DNA of 41,084 bases from an uncultured Christensenellaceae bacterium (GTDB lineage Bacteria > Bacillota > Clostridia > Christensenellales > UBA3700): contig CALWRI010000015.1 of the NCBI GenBank assembly GCA_944383905.1, forward strand, positions 1 through 41,084. Direction: 5' to 3'. This document shows positions 25,402 through 34,474 of the stretch, piece after piece; the stretch's first letter is position 1, and each line of letters opens with the position of its first letter. The position numbers were made by a program, and so were the translations under genes. A model generated the notes under the pieces. That model was given only the letters and a program-made list of their open reading frames with translations. It was not told where the DNA came from and searched no databases.

Positions 25402-27749
25402 TTGAGCGTAAGCACGGTCACGCCGTCCTCTCCTTCGCCGTATTTGCCGAGTCTGAACGATTCGACGCATTTGTTTTTTGAAAAATAAGCGTGCAATCCG
25501 GCTCGCAGGGCGCCGCTACCTTTTCCGTGCACAATGCGCACCTCTTTGAGTCCGCACAAAAGAGCGCGCGACAGATAGGATTCGAGGTTGAAAACGGCTT
25601 CGTCGACCGTCTGTCCGATCACGTTGAGTTCGTGCGGACACCCCTCCGTCGTGTCGGGAAGAATCCTTCTCTTCGGATTTTTCTTTTCCTGCGTGATCTT
25701 TATCTTCGACACGTCGCCGAAGTCGACGACCGTCGTGAGAATACCGCAGGAAACGGTATATTTTTTCTTTCTCTGGTCTATTTCAAGCACTTTTGCGGTG
25801 GAATTGAGCTTTTTTACGAAAACGCTGTCACCGACGACTATCTCTCCTCCGCTTTTTTCGAATTTTTCTCCGTATTCTTCGGCGTTTTTGCTATAGCGCA
25901 TATTTTCAAGCTTCTTTCTCTTTCTTCTTGCTTCGAAAAGCGCCTGCTCGTCTCCTTTTTTGAGATCTTCTCTCATTTCTTCGATTATTTCGTCGGCTTC
26001 TTCCATATAATCGCAGAGAAGTTCGTTCGCCTTTTTCGTAAGTTTTTCTTCGAGCTTTCTGTTTTTCTCTTCAGCCATGCGCGACAGCGTCGCTGCTTTT
26101 TCGTACTCCTCGCGCGCTTTCGCTTCGTATTCCGCCGCACGGGCTCTGCTTTCGTCGGCTTCACGTCTGCTTTGCTCCGCCGCAGAAACAATATTGTCGA
26201 AACTAACCTTTTCGTCGCTCAACAACTGCGTTGCTCTGCCCGTAATAGACTGCGGAAGCCCGAGCTTCTGCGCTATCTTTATCGCGTTGGAGCTTCCCGA
26301 CACGCCGATCAGAAGTCTGTAAACAGGCGCAAACGTCTCAGGATCGAAGTCCATCGAAGCGTTGGAAACGCCTTTTGCGCGGTAGGAATATTCTTTGAGC
26401 TCGTTGTAGTGAGTCGTCGTTATGCAACGGCAGTTCTTCGCAAGCAGATATTCTATCACCGCTATCGCGAGCGCGCTGCCTTCGGCGGGGTCGGTGCCCG
26501 CTCCGAGTTCGTCGAGAAGCACGAGGCTGTTGAAATCCGCCTCTTTCGTTATTCTGATGAGATTGACCGTATGAGAAGAAAAAGTGGAGAGATTTTGCTC
26601 AATGCTCTGTTCGTCGCCAATATCGCAGTAAACGCCGTCGAAAACGGCAAGTCTGCTGTTTTCTTCGCACGGTACGAACATTCCCGACGCCGCCATCAGA
26701 GAAAACAACCCCACCAGCTTGAGCGTGACCGTCTTTCCTCCCGTATTTGGTCCCGTAATCAACAAGACCTTGAAATCGTCGCCGAGTCTGACGTCTACGG
26801 GCACGACCTTTTTGGGGTCGATGAGAGGATGTCTGCCTTTTCTGACGTCTATTATCCCGTCTCCGTTGAGTCGGGGCGCAACGGCTTTTATATCGCGTGC
26901 ATAGCGCGCTTTCGCAAAGAGCACGTCGGTCTCCGCGATGAGACGGAACGACCTTTCTATGCCGTCTACTATCTGCGAAAGCATAAAAGAAAGAGACTGA
27001 AGGATGACCGCTATCTCGTTCTGTTCGTCGCTCAACAGTCCGCGCAGTTCGTTGTTGAGTTCGACGACGGCGAGAGGCTCGATAAACACGGTAGCGCCCG
27101 TCGACGATCTGTCGTGAACAAGCCCGGGGATCTGCCCCTGGCACTCGCTTTTTACGGGTATGACGTATCTGTCGCCGCGCACCGTGACAATGTTGTCCTG
27201 AAGAAATTTCGAATATCCGCCGCTGATATAGCCGTTGAGTTTTTGCCTGATCTTTTCGTTTGTGCGGCGTATCGCCTGCCTAATTTCGCGAAGCCTCGAC
27301 GACGCACCGTCAAACAGTTCGTTTTCGTTCATTACCGATTCGGATATTCTCCTTTCCGCCTCGGGATCGGTAAACATATTTTGCGCATACTCCAAAATCA
27401 AAGGACATTCGCCTTCGGGAAGTTTCGCAACCGACAATTTGAAATTTTTAGCGCAGTTCAATACCTTTGCGATTTGCAAAAGCGCTTTGCAACTCAACGT
27501 CGCGTCTTTTCTCAACGCGGCTAAATGTTCCGAAACGTCGTCAATCGAAAAAGAAGGGGTACAGCAAAACTCGTATGCCGCTTTGTCCGCCTGCACGGTG
27601 CGTTCGAGAAGATCCTGCGCTTTATCGAGAGTATTTGCGGGTTTTATGCCGAGCACGATATCGGCGGCAGGTCGTGAACAGACGTAGCCGCTCAATATTT
27701 TGAGTATTTTATCGAATTCGAGAGATTTAAGTTCTTTGTCCGAAGTCAT
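25398..27749 (-). CDS. mutS2: MutS2/RqcU (MutS-like ATPase with Smr nuclease domain)
   Basis: A 783-residue protein of the MutS2 family. It lacks the mismatch-recognition domain of MutS and has been linked to suppression of recombination and, in Bacillus, to splitting collided ribosomes. The core has the lever/clamp region, then Walker A GPNTGGKT at 333-340 and Walker B/signature LLDELGAGTDPAEGSA at about 411-426. A charged coiled coil covers about 515-610, followed by a KOW-like beta segment. The C-terminal Smr domain (about 704-783) shows ELNVIGQTVDEA and the HGKGSGALR motif. Only a weak ribosome site (CGGGA) precedes the ATG, 36 bp after the U32 gene stop. Confidence 0.95.
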   Translation of the reverse strand: MTSDKELKSLEFDKILKILSGYVCSRPAADIVLGIKPANTLDKAQDLLERTVQADKAAYEFCCTPSFSIDDVSEHLAALRKDATLSCKALLQIAKVLNCAKNFKLSVAKLPEGECPLILEYAQNMFTDPEAERRISESVMNENELFDGASSRLREIRQAIRRTNEKIRQKLNGYISGGYSKFLQDNIVTVRGDRYVIPVKSECQGQIPGLVHDRSSTGATVFIEPLAVVELNNELRGLLSDEQNEIAVILQSLSFMLSQIVDGIERSFRLIAETDVLFAKARYARDIKAVAPRLNGDGIIDVRKGRHPLIDPKKVVPVDVRLGDDFKVLLITGPNTGGKTVTLKLVGLFSLMAASGMFVPCEENSRLAVFDGVYCDIGDEQSIEQNLSTFSSHTVNLIRITKEADFNSLVLLDELGAGTDPAEGSALAIAVIEYLLAKNCRCITTTHYNELKEYSYRAKGVSNASMDFDPETFAPVYRLLIGVSGSSNAIKIAQKLGLPQSITGRATQLLSDEKVSFDNIVSAAEQSRREADESRARAAEYEAKAREEYEKAATLSRMAEEKNRKLEEKLTKKANELLCDYMEEADEIIEEMREDLKKGDEQALFEARRKRKKLENMRYSKNAEEYGEKFEKSGGEIVVGDSVFVKKLNSTAKVLEIDQRKKKYTVSCGILTTVVDFGDVSKIKITQEKKNPKRRILPDTTEGCPHELNVIGQTVDEAVFNLESYLSRALLCGLKEVRIVHGKGSGALRAGLHAYFSKNKCVESFRLGKYGEGEDGVTVLTLK

Positions 27750-27785
27750 GTTCAGTCCCGTAACGGAGCAAAAGAAGCCCGCAGA

Positions 27786-30041
27786 TTATTTGACTCCCCT
27801 GAAGAGATGCGCACAATTCGAACCTGCCTGAGAAGCGCCGCCGAAAGAGACCGAGTGAATCACGTCAAGAGGATCACGATTACAGTTTACCATATTTATA
27901 TACAAATTGTAACGGATTTTATCAGCTTTTGAAGATATATCGACGATCGCCGCATTGTGAAGCTCGAAATAACAGCGTTTAATCCTCGTCCTCTTTATCA
28001 GATAATCGGCTTTTTTGTCGTGATAATAAAAATCGCCATTGTATGCGCAGGTCTTGCAATCGCATCCCGTGCATACCTGAACGGGACAATGGCAGAAGGT
28101 CATCACGGGCAGATAGCCGTATGCGTAGACAAAGCCTTCCTCTCCCGTATCCCTGATTTCGTTCAGAGTAAGTTCGGGCGAAAAGATCTGTCCGTCAACG
28201 CCGGAAACGCGCCTGAATCTTGAATTGTAGACGTTGAGTCTTATCCCAGCAAGCGCTTGGAGAGAATGTTTTTTTGCAAGATATACTGTGTAATAATTCT
28301 CACATATCAATCCACTTATTTTTGACGAACACTTCTTGACAATCTCATCGACAAGCGTCGTTTCACTGCCTTTGACGACGGGAGGAAGGTGAAGATATAC
28401 ATCAAATGTATTCTCAATTAGGCTCAAAAATATATCTATCTTTGAAAGAAAATGGCTAAAATCATAAATTTGATAACTAATTATTATTTTTTGACACTTC
28501 AGCTGCCTGACAACTTCAAAGTCGTCCGTGTTAACAATTATCTGCCTTACGCGACTGTCGTCAAAGTGCTCAATTGCCGATTTACAGTTTGAATAATCAC
28601 ACCTTGCCTGCTCTCCGATATAAGCGTCCGCAAGTTGTTTTTCAAGTCCGGCAACCGCTTCCCGCCTTAATGCGTTGATTGCAGACTTCGGCATAAAAAT
28701 CGCTTTGCCGTTGAGATCGGTGCATACGCTTTTCGCTTCGAACGGAGTGTCTCCGAGACGGGACAGAGAATCGGAGACGTCTTTTTCGGACAAAGGGCTC
28801 CCCTTTGCTTGCTGCACCTTTGCAACGCAGGCGAAAGACTTTCCCACTCTTTTCATCTCAAGAGTCGCGTTGAGATCGTCGTCTACGGAAAAACTTATGT
28901 CGACGGGGATCTTTTTCAAAAAAATATCCTCGTCCGCGCTTTCCCTGTCGAGAGTGCGTCTTACGTCCGACCCGGGTTTGCAGTCGCATTTTGCCTGCAA
29001 TGTATAAAGATCGCCGTCGACTTTGAGTATTTTCACTCCGAATCCGCCTGCTTCTTTGCCGCCGGAGAGTATTTTAAGCCCGTCTCCGTCGCACAGAGGC
29101 GCGGTTGCTTTTATCTTTATCTCGTTTCCGCGGCACGATACGACTTTACCGACCGACACTCCGATGTTGCTCTGCACTTTGGGAGACATTATCTCCTTTG
29201 TGTCGTCAAACAGATACCCGCGGGTGAATTCTCCCCTGTTGAACGCCTTTTTCAGTTCCGAAACCCTTTTTTCGTCCGCTTTCGCGCCGTCAAGCACGGC
29301 TCTGTACTGCGACACGACGGTCGTGACGTAATGCGGCTGTTTGAGTCTTCCTTCTATTTTCAGGCTGTCCACGCCGATCTCTTTAAGATCGTTCAGTTTG
29401 GTGATAAGGCATTGCTCCGAAGGTGAAAGAAGGTATCCCTGCTTTTGTCCGAGATCGCTTGAATACGGGAGTCTGCAAGGCTGGTTGCATCTGCCTCTGT
29501 TCCCGCTGTCGCCGCTCATCATCGACGACAACAGGCAAGAACCGCTGTAACTGACGCAAAGCGCGCCGTGGACAAAGTATTCAACTTCGAGCGACGTATT
29601 TTTCTTGATAGCGATTATGTCCTCTTTTGCCGTCTCTCTTGCGACTACGACGCGCGAAAATCCTTTGCTCTGCAAAAACAACGCGCCTTTGAGGTTATTT
29701 ACGCCCATCTGCGTGCTCGCATGCAACGGCACGTCGTATTTGTAAAAGACGTCGAGCGCGCCGAGATCAGCGACGATAAAAGCGTCTGCGCGGACGCAAG
29801 CCTTCGCATACTCGTCAAGCAACGCAAGTTCTTTTTCTTTTATCGCGGTGTTGAAAGCAATATAGACCTTCACACCGTGAAGGTGGCAAAGGTCTATATA
29901 TCCGTCTATGTTATCTCTTGTGAATCCGACCGCTTTTGCGCGGGCGTTAAAACCGTCGAGACCGAGATATACCGCGTCGGCGCCGCTGTTTATCGCGGCG
30001 TAAAGAGCGCGTATGCTACCTACGGGCGCAAGCAGTTCCAT
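27786..30041 (-). CDS. U32-family protein (collagenase-like; RlhA/TrhP-type RNA hydroxylase candidate)
   Basis: A 751-residue protein annotated by family as peptidase U32. The U32 signature EYFVHGALCVSYSGSC is at 154-169, with C162 and C169, followed by GNRGRCNQPCR; these cysteines probably hold an iron-sulfur cluster. Several U32 members are now known as RNA hydroxylation enzymes (RlhA on 23S rRNA, TrhP on tRNA U34), and the length plus the long second half resembles RlhA more than short TrhP proteins. A Cys cluster near the C-terminus (CHCPVQVCTGCDCKTC) may bind metal. The place among tRNA genes (pheST, thiI) supports an RNA role over proteolysis. The ribosome site is weak (TTGAG); pheT ends three bases before the ATG. 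Confidence 0.85.
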   Translation of the reverse strand: MELLAPVGSIRALYAAINSGADAVYLGLDGFNARAKAVGFTRDNIDGYIDLCHLHGVKVYIAFNTAIKEKELALLDEYAKACVRADAFIVADLGALDVFYKYDVPLHASTQMGVNNLKGALFLQSKGFSRVVVARETAKEDIIAIKKNTSLEVEYFVHGALCVSYSGSCLLSSMMSGDSGNRGRCNQPCRLPYSSDLGQKQGYLLSPSEQCLITKLNDLKEIGVDSLKIEGRLKQPHYVTTVVSQYRAVLDGAKADEKRVSELKKAFNRGEFTRGYLFDDTKEIMSPKVQSNIGVSVGKVVSCRGNEIKIKATAPLCDGDGLKILSGGKEAGGFGVKILKVDGDLYTLQAKCDCKPGSDVRRTLDRESADEDIFLKKIPVDISFSVDDDLNATLEMKRVGKSFACVAKVQQAKGSPLSEKDVSDSLSRLGDTPFEAKSVCTDLNGKAIFMPKSAINALRREAVAGLEKQLADAYIGEQARCDYSNCKSAIEHFDDSRVRQIIVNTDDFEVVRQLKCQKIIISYQIYDFSHFLSKIDIFLSLIENTFDVYLHLPPVVKGSETTLVDEIVKKCSSKISGLICENYYTVYLAKKHSLQALAGIRLNVYNSRFRRVSGVDGQIFSPELTLNEIRDTGEEGFVYAYGYLPVMTFCHCPVQVCTGCDCKTCAYNGDFYYHDKKADYLIKRTRIKRCYFELHNAAIVDISSKADKIRYNLYINMVNCNRDPLDVIHSVSFGGASQAGSNCAHLFRGVK

Positions 30042-30044
30042 AAT

Positions 30045-32444
30045 TTATCTCAAAACCGCGCCGGTACGGCTCGCAAGTTTTGCAAGCACGCTTTCGACTT
30101 TGGCGCTTACTTCTTCGTCCGTCAGAGTCCTGTCCGCAAGCCTGAAGATCATATTGATGGCAACGCTCTTTTTGCCTTCACCGATCGCTTCGCTGCGGTA
30201 AATATCGAATATGCGCGCTTTTTTGAGCATCGCGCCTCCCGCGCTCGTAACGCACGAAAGCAAATCCGCGGCAGACACGTTTTCGTCGACGGTAACGGCA
30301 ATATCTCTTTCCATCGGAGGATATTTTCCCGTCTCTTCGAATTTGTAACCCTTTTTGCGGTATTTTTCGATCGCGGCGAGATCGAGCTCCGCAACGTAAA
30401 GCCTGTCTTTGACGTCAAACGAAGCGGAAACGCTCGGATGTACCTCTCCGACGTAACCTATGCTGAATTTACCGACAAAGAGTTCTGCGCTTCTTCCGCT
30501 GTGCAGATAAGGTCTTTCGGAGCGCTTGTAAATCACGTTGAGACCGAATTTGTAAATAATCCTTCTGACAACTTCGTTGAAAGAATAGAAATCTTCTCCC
30601 TTTCCGTATGCGCCGAGCGCGAGGTGTTCCTTTTCTTCGGGCTGAACGTCAACAGCGTCGACGTCCTTCGGGATATACACGTTGGCAACCTCGAAGAAAC
30701 GTGCGTCTTTGATGTTTTTGAGCGCGTTTGACGCAAGAACGCTCATCATACTGTATGCAAGCGACGTTCTCATCACGGATACGTCTTCACCGAGAGGATT
30801 GAGTATCCTGACGCACTTTCTCAAAGGATCGTCCTCTGCGAGGCGGAGCACGTCAAAGCTCTTGGGTGAAGTGAAAGAATATGTCAGAGTCTCGCTGTAA
30901 CCGTTGTTGACGCAAATATTCTTTATCTCGTCGACCGCTTTTTGCGCTTCTGTCTTTCCTCCGACGGTCTGCTTTCCCTTGTCCATAAGTGTCTCGGTAA
31001 TATTGTCATAGCCGTAAAGTCTGATTATCTCTTCCGCAAGATCGTTGGCGTTCTCTATGTCGTCGCGGAAAAGCGGCGCTTTGCAGACAAGCACGTCGCC
31101 TTCGAGTACGGTCTCTATCTGCAGGCTGTTGAGTATTTCCGCCATCCTTTCGCGAGGCACGCAGATGCCGAGGATGTCGTCTATCTTCGTCGCTTCGACG
31201 CGAATAGTTTTTTGAGTCAGATCCGCATTGCATACGTCGACGACCCCCTTTGCGATCTTGCCGTAACCGTATTTGTATACGAGAGTAAGCGCGCGCATGA
31301 GACCGAGCCTCTGACTTTCGAGATCTATGCCTCTTTCGTATCTGAAAGAAGAATCCGAATGAAGGTTGAGCGTTCTCGCCGTGCGGCGTATATTGTCGCG
31401 CATGAATTTTGCGCTCTCGAAAATTATGTCTCTTGTGTTTTCGTCGACGCAGCTGTTGTTGCCGCCCATAACGCCGCCGATCGCGCAAGGCTTTTTACCG
31501 TCGCAGATAGCGAGCATAGTATCGTTGAGCGCGTACTCCTTGTTGTCAAGAGCTATAATCTTTTCTCCGTTTACGGCACGCCTTGCGACGATGGAAGAAT
31601 CCGCAAGTTTATCCGCATCGAACGCGTGCATGGGCTGACCAATTTCTATAAGAACGTAATTGGTAATATCGACGAAGTTGCTTATCGGACGGAGCCCCAC
31701 GCTTTTGAGTCTTTTCTGAATGATGTCTGCGGACGGGCATATCTTTATATCCCTGACTGCCGCAGCCATGTATCTGGGACAGAGATCGGGAGCTTCGACC
31801 TTTACCGAAACGTATTTGCTCACATCGTCCGCTTCGCATTCAAAGCCTATTTCGGGCATACGGAGCGGTTTGCCCGTAACGGTAGCGATCTCTCTCGCTA
31901 TGCCGAGAACGCTGTTGCAGTCGCTTCTGTTGGCTGTTACGCCGATGTCGAGTACGACGTCGTCGTTGCCGAGCACCACGTTCATATCCGTGCCGAGAGG
32001 ATACTTCTCGTCGTTCATGATGAGTATGCCGTAAACGCTTGCGCCCTTATAATCCGCCTCGGTCAGTCTGAGTTCTTCGCCCGAGCAAAGCATACCGCAC
32101 GACTCGACTCCGCGGAGCTTGCCCTTTCTGATGACCTGTCCGGTCGGAAGAAGCGAATTGTCCATTGCGACGGGTACGAGATCCCCTTCCGCCACGTTCT
32201 GCGCGCCGGTAACGATCTGCACCGTCTCCGCCGCTCCGACGTCTATCGCGCAGATCTGAAGTTTGTCCGCGTCGGGATGTTTGGAGAGTTTTACGATCTT
32301 GCCGAGAACGACGTTTTTCATCTCCGCAGCCTTGTCGATTATCTCCTCCACCTCGAAGCCCGCGGAAACCAGCTTGTCCGCAAGCGTTTTGACGTCTATA
32401 TCGATGTCTACAAAATCTTTAAGCCAATTCAAAGATACCTTCAT
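30045..32444 (-). CDS. pheT: Phenylalanine-tRNA ligase beta subunit
   Basis: A 799-residue beta subunit of the alpha2-beta2 synthetase that charges tRNA-Phe. In order it has the N-terminal MKVSLNWLKDFVDI, an OB-type tRNA-binding domain (about 40-150, with KHPDADKLQIC and the IVTGAQN motif), the B3/B4 editing domain (ANRSDCNSVLGIARE), the B5 domain, a catalytic-like core, and the C-terminal FDX-ACB anticodon-binding domain (GKYPPMERDIAV...). The length is normal. AGGTAGGTG lies upstream; pheS ends 12 bases before the ATG. Expression is expected to depend on the T-box leader before pheS. Confidence 0.97.
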   Translation of the reverse strand: MKVSLNWLKDFVDIDIDVKTLADKLVSAGFEVEEIIDKAAEMKNVVLGKIVKLSKHPDADKLQICAIDVGAAETVQIVTGAQNVAEGDLVPVAMDNSLLPTGQVIRKGKLRGVESCGMLCSGEELRLTEADYKGASVYGILIMNDEKYPLGTDMNVVLGNDDVVLDIGVTANRSDCNSVLGIAREIATVTGKPLRMPEIGFECEADDVSKYVSVKVEAPDLCPRYMAAAVRDIKICPSADIIQKRLKSVGLRPISNFVDITNYVLIEIGQPMHAFDADKLADSSIVARRAVNGEKIIALDNKEYALNDTMLAICDGKKPCAIGGVMGGNNSCVDENTRDIIFESAKFMRDNIRRTARTLNLHSDSSFRYERGIDLESQRLGLMRALTLVYKYGYGKIAKGVVDVCNADLTQKTIRVEATKIDDILGICVPRERMAEILNSLQIETVLEGDVLVCKAPLFRDDIENANDLAEEIIRLYGYDNITETLMDKGKQTVGGKTEAQKAVDEIKNICVNNGYSETLTYSFTSPKSFDVLRLAEDDPLRKCVRILNPLGEDVSVMRTSLAYSMMSVLASNALKNIKDARFFEVANVYIPKDVDAVDVQPEEKEHLALGAYGKGEDFYSFNEVVRRIIYKFGLNVIYKRSERPYLHSGRSAELFVGKFSIGYVGEVHPSVSASFDVKDRLYVAELDLAAIEKYRKKGYKFEETGKYPPMERDIAVTVDENVSAADLLSCVTSAGGAMLKKARIFDIYRSEAIGEGKKSVAINMIFRLADRTLTDEEVSAKVESVLAKLASRTGAVLR

Positions 32445-32456
32445 ATCGCACCTACC

Positions 32457-33476
32457 TTATCTGAAACTTTTGAGGAATCTCTTGTCGTTTTCAAACAAAA
32501 TTCTCATGTCCGGCACGCCGTACTTTATCATCGTAATGCGTTCGATGCCCATACCGAATGCGAAACCGCTGTATTCGTTGCTGTCTATGCCGCAGTTTTC
32601 GAGGACTTTGGGGTTGACGATACCTGCGCCGAGCACCTCGATCCAACCCGTACCCTTGCAGAGACGGCAACCTTTTCCGTGACAGACCGAACAGGTCACG
32701 TCGACCTCGACGCTCGGCTCCGTAAACGGGAAATAGGACGGACGGAAACGCGTTTTCGTATTCTTGTCAAACAGCTCTTTCGCAAACATGGAGAGAATCC
32801 CTTTGAGGTCGCAAAGAGTGATGTGCTTGTCCACCACGAGTCCTTCTATCTGCTGGAACATCGGGCTGTGAGTAGCGTCGTCGTCGGGACGGTAAACCTT
32901 GCCGGGAACGACTATCCTGATCGGCGGTTTCTTTTCGAGCATCGTCCTGACCTGTACGGGAGACGTATGCGTGCGCAGCAACATTTCGTCGCCGAGATAG
33001 AACGTATCCTGCATATCTCTCGCAGGGTGATCCTTGGGTATGTTGAGCGCCTGGAAGTTGAAGAAATCGAGTTCGACTTCGGGACCCTGCGCGACTGAAA
33101 AACCGAGCGAAGTGAATATATCCACTATTTCGTTCTTAACGAGCGTGCAGGGATGAAGACTGCCCAGCTCCGCTTCTTTGGGTTCGTAAGTGACGTCAAT
33201 GCTCTCTTTGAGCATTTTTTCGCTTATTTCCTTGGCTTTGAGAGTCTTTTCCTTGCTCTCCGCCGCACCGGTGATCGCGTCTCTCGCCTCGTTGACGTAT
33301 CCGCCGATGACCGGTCTCTGATTTGCCGGCACGTCTTTCATACCGCGCAGAAGCGCCGTTATCTCGCCGCTTTTGCCGAGATACCTGACCTTGACTTTTC
33401 CCAGATCCGCGATATTCTCACAGGCTTCTATCGCCTGAAGCGCTTCGCGGATAAGGTCTTCGATTTTCTCTTTCAT
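32457..33476 (-). CDS. pheS: Phenylalanine-tRNA ligase alpha subunit
   Basis: A 339-residue catalytic subunit. An N-terminal coiled-coil domain (about 1-90) binds tRNA. The class II aminoacyl-tRNA synthetase core follows, with GSLHPCTLVKNEIVDIF, HPARDMQDTFYL, LLRTHTSPVQVR (motif 2 region), FRPSYFPFTEPSVEV and the motif 3 stretch FAFGMGIERITMIKYG. A CxxC...CxxC set near 260-275 (CSVCHGKGCRLCKGTGW) is seen in many Clostridia homologues. GGAGG lies six bases before the ATG, right after the T-box terminator. Translated together with pheT. Confidence 0.97.
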   Translation of the reverse strand: MKEKIEDLIREALQAIEACENIADLGKVKVRYLGKSGEITALLRGMKDVPANQRPVIGGYVNEARDAITGAAESKEKTLKAKEISEKMLKESIDVTYEPKEAELGSLHPCTLVKNEIVDIFTSLGFSVAQGPEVELDFFNFQALNIPKDHPARDMQDTFYLGDEMLLRTHTSPVQVRTMLEKKPPIRIVVPGKVYRPDDDATHSPMFQQIEGLVVDKHITLCDLKGILSMFAKELFDKNTKTRFRPSYFPFTEPSVEVDVTCSVCHGKGCRLCKGTGWIEVLGAGIVNPKVLENCGIDSNEYSGFAFGMGIERITMIKYGVPDMRILFENDKRFLKSFR

Positions 33477-33490
33477 AAAGTCCTCCGTAT

Positions 33491-33524
33491 AAAAAAAGAA
33501 CGTCCCCGTATATTAGGGCGTTCT
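33491..33524 (-). terminator. T-box regulated terminator before pheS
   Basis: On the minus strand AGAACGCCC...GGGACGTTCT followed by seven T. It competes with the antiterminator that contains the T-box sequence immediately upstream. Confidence 0.9.
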
Positions 33525-33719
33525 CACGCTGTACCACCTAAATTCGTCCGAATATCGGACCTCGTTGCGGCTATAACGCGCCACCGCGACCCCCTACTCA
33601 TAAGTTCAGGGACGAGCTGACGGGCGAATTCCCCTGCCGCAAACCGAATCGCCCTTTCAGCGTATCGGGCGAAATCTCTGTCGGAAGCATTGCAAGGCAC
33701 GTTCCCGTGTCGTAGCTTT
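33491..33719 (-). ncRNA. T-box leader (tRNA-Phe sensing) of pheST operon
   Basis: The minus-strand leader contains the conserved T-box AATTTAGGTGGTACAGCG (33544-33527), the GAGTAGG...CGCGTTATAGCCGCAACGAGGTC stretch typical of clostridial leaders, and then the terminator. Uncharged tRNA-Phe would bind stem I and the T-box bulge and let transcription into pheS proceed. The specifier codon should be UUC; several UUC triplets occur in the leader and the right one was not proved. It ends 15 bases before pheS. Confidence 0.9.
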
Positions 33720-33725
33720 TATATC

Positions 33726-33754
33726 ATTTTACAATAAAATAAGCGTCACGGCAA
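33726..33754 (-). promoter_or_regulatory. Promoter of T-box/pheST operon
   Basis: On the minus strand TTGCCG (33754-33749), 17 bp, TAAAAT (33731-33726). It overlaps the last codons of yunB. It is nearly identical in both boxes to the proC promoter. Confidence 0.65.
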
Positions 33755-34420
33755 CTGTTTTTTTGTCGAAATATCGAAAACGCCCTGATTTTGCAGATAG
33801 AATTCGGGCACCTCCCCCACTATCACGTTTTCGCAAAGCAGAAAAGAGCTCTCGCAGAACACGTCTTTTGCGTAAAGCGGAAGAACGAGGTTTGCCGTCG
33901 CGGTTATGTCGATGTACAGACTGTGTTTTACCTGATTTATTCCAACCGTTTCAAATACCGATCTGAACGAACATTCCGCAATACCTACCGTTTCCACCTC
34001 GACTTTCACCTCTCTGCCCACGTCGCCGAGAAGCAATATGCCGCTGAATGCGCCGACGGGCACGTCAACTCCGTCGACAAAAACCGACTCCATCTCCTCG
34101 AGCGCAACTGTACTGATAAAGCTCATTACGGTGTTCACTTTGAGCATATCCACGCTTATCAGGTTTATATTACCCTGGGAGTCGCGGTCAATATTCACGA
34201 GATCGGTATATCCGAGCGACGCGATCTCCTCGACAGTCGACTGATACGCGTTGTTCAGAGCGCGCACGCTGTTGCCTCTCACCGAATAATACGCCTTGTC
34301 GGTGACAAGCGGCACGACGTTTGAACGGACGTAAACGCCCGCTCCCGCCGCTATCATAACGATTGCGACGAAAACAGCGAGCGCTTTGAGTTTTCTCCTT
34401 CTTTTCCGACAATACGACAC
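33746..34420 (-). CDS. yunB: Sporulation protein YunB
   Basis: A 224-residue homologue of YunB, a sporulation-associated membrane protein that in Bacillus is made in the mother cell under sigma-E. A basic N-terminus (CRKRRRK) precedes one membrane helix at about 12-30. The rest, outside the membrane, contains the family's MDxxRV-like region in the form of VNIDRDSQGNINLISVDMLKVN, PVGAFSGILLLGDVGREV and GINQVKHSLYIDITA. The frame opens with GTG; an in-frame stop three codons upstream leaves no earlier start. There is no ribosome site, and TATAAT ends five bases before the GTG, so the message may be leaderless. Confidence 0.88.
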   Translation of the reverse strand: MSYCRKRRRKLKALAVFVAIVMIAAGAGVYVRSNVVPLVTDKAYYSVRGNSVRALNNAYQSTVEEIASLGYTDLVNIDRDSQGNINLISVDMLKVNTVMSFISTVALEEMESVFVDGVDVPVGAFSGILLLGDVGREVKVEVETVGIAECSFRSVFETVGINQVKHSLYIDITATANLVLPLYAKDVFCESSFLLCENVIVGEVPEFYLQNQGVFDISTKKQLP

Positions 34421-34425
34421 GCTAC

Positions 34426-34433
34426 ATTATATG
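34426..34433 (-). promoter_or_regulatory. Candidate -10 element of yunB (sigma-E-like)
   Basis: CATATAAT on the minus strand agrees with the sigma-E -10 consensus CATACAnT at all but one position and also contains a sigma-A TATAAT. The -35 is unclear. Confidence 0.4.
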
Positions 34434-34474
34434 CGCGTATCATGTCGGTTTGACCCCGCGTTTCGTCTCTGTGG

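Noticed and set aside
25491..27524. A 677-codon frame antisense to mutS2
   Set aside because: Produced by scarcity of TTA, CTA and TCA codons in mutS2; its protein has no sensible domain, and mutS2 is certain.
30942..33098. A 718-codon frame antisense to pheT and pheS
   Set aside because: Same compositional cause; it spans two genuine genes on the other strand.
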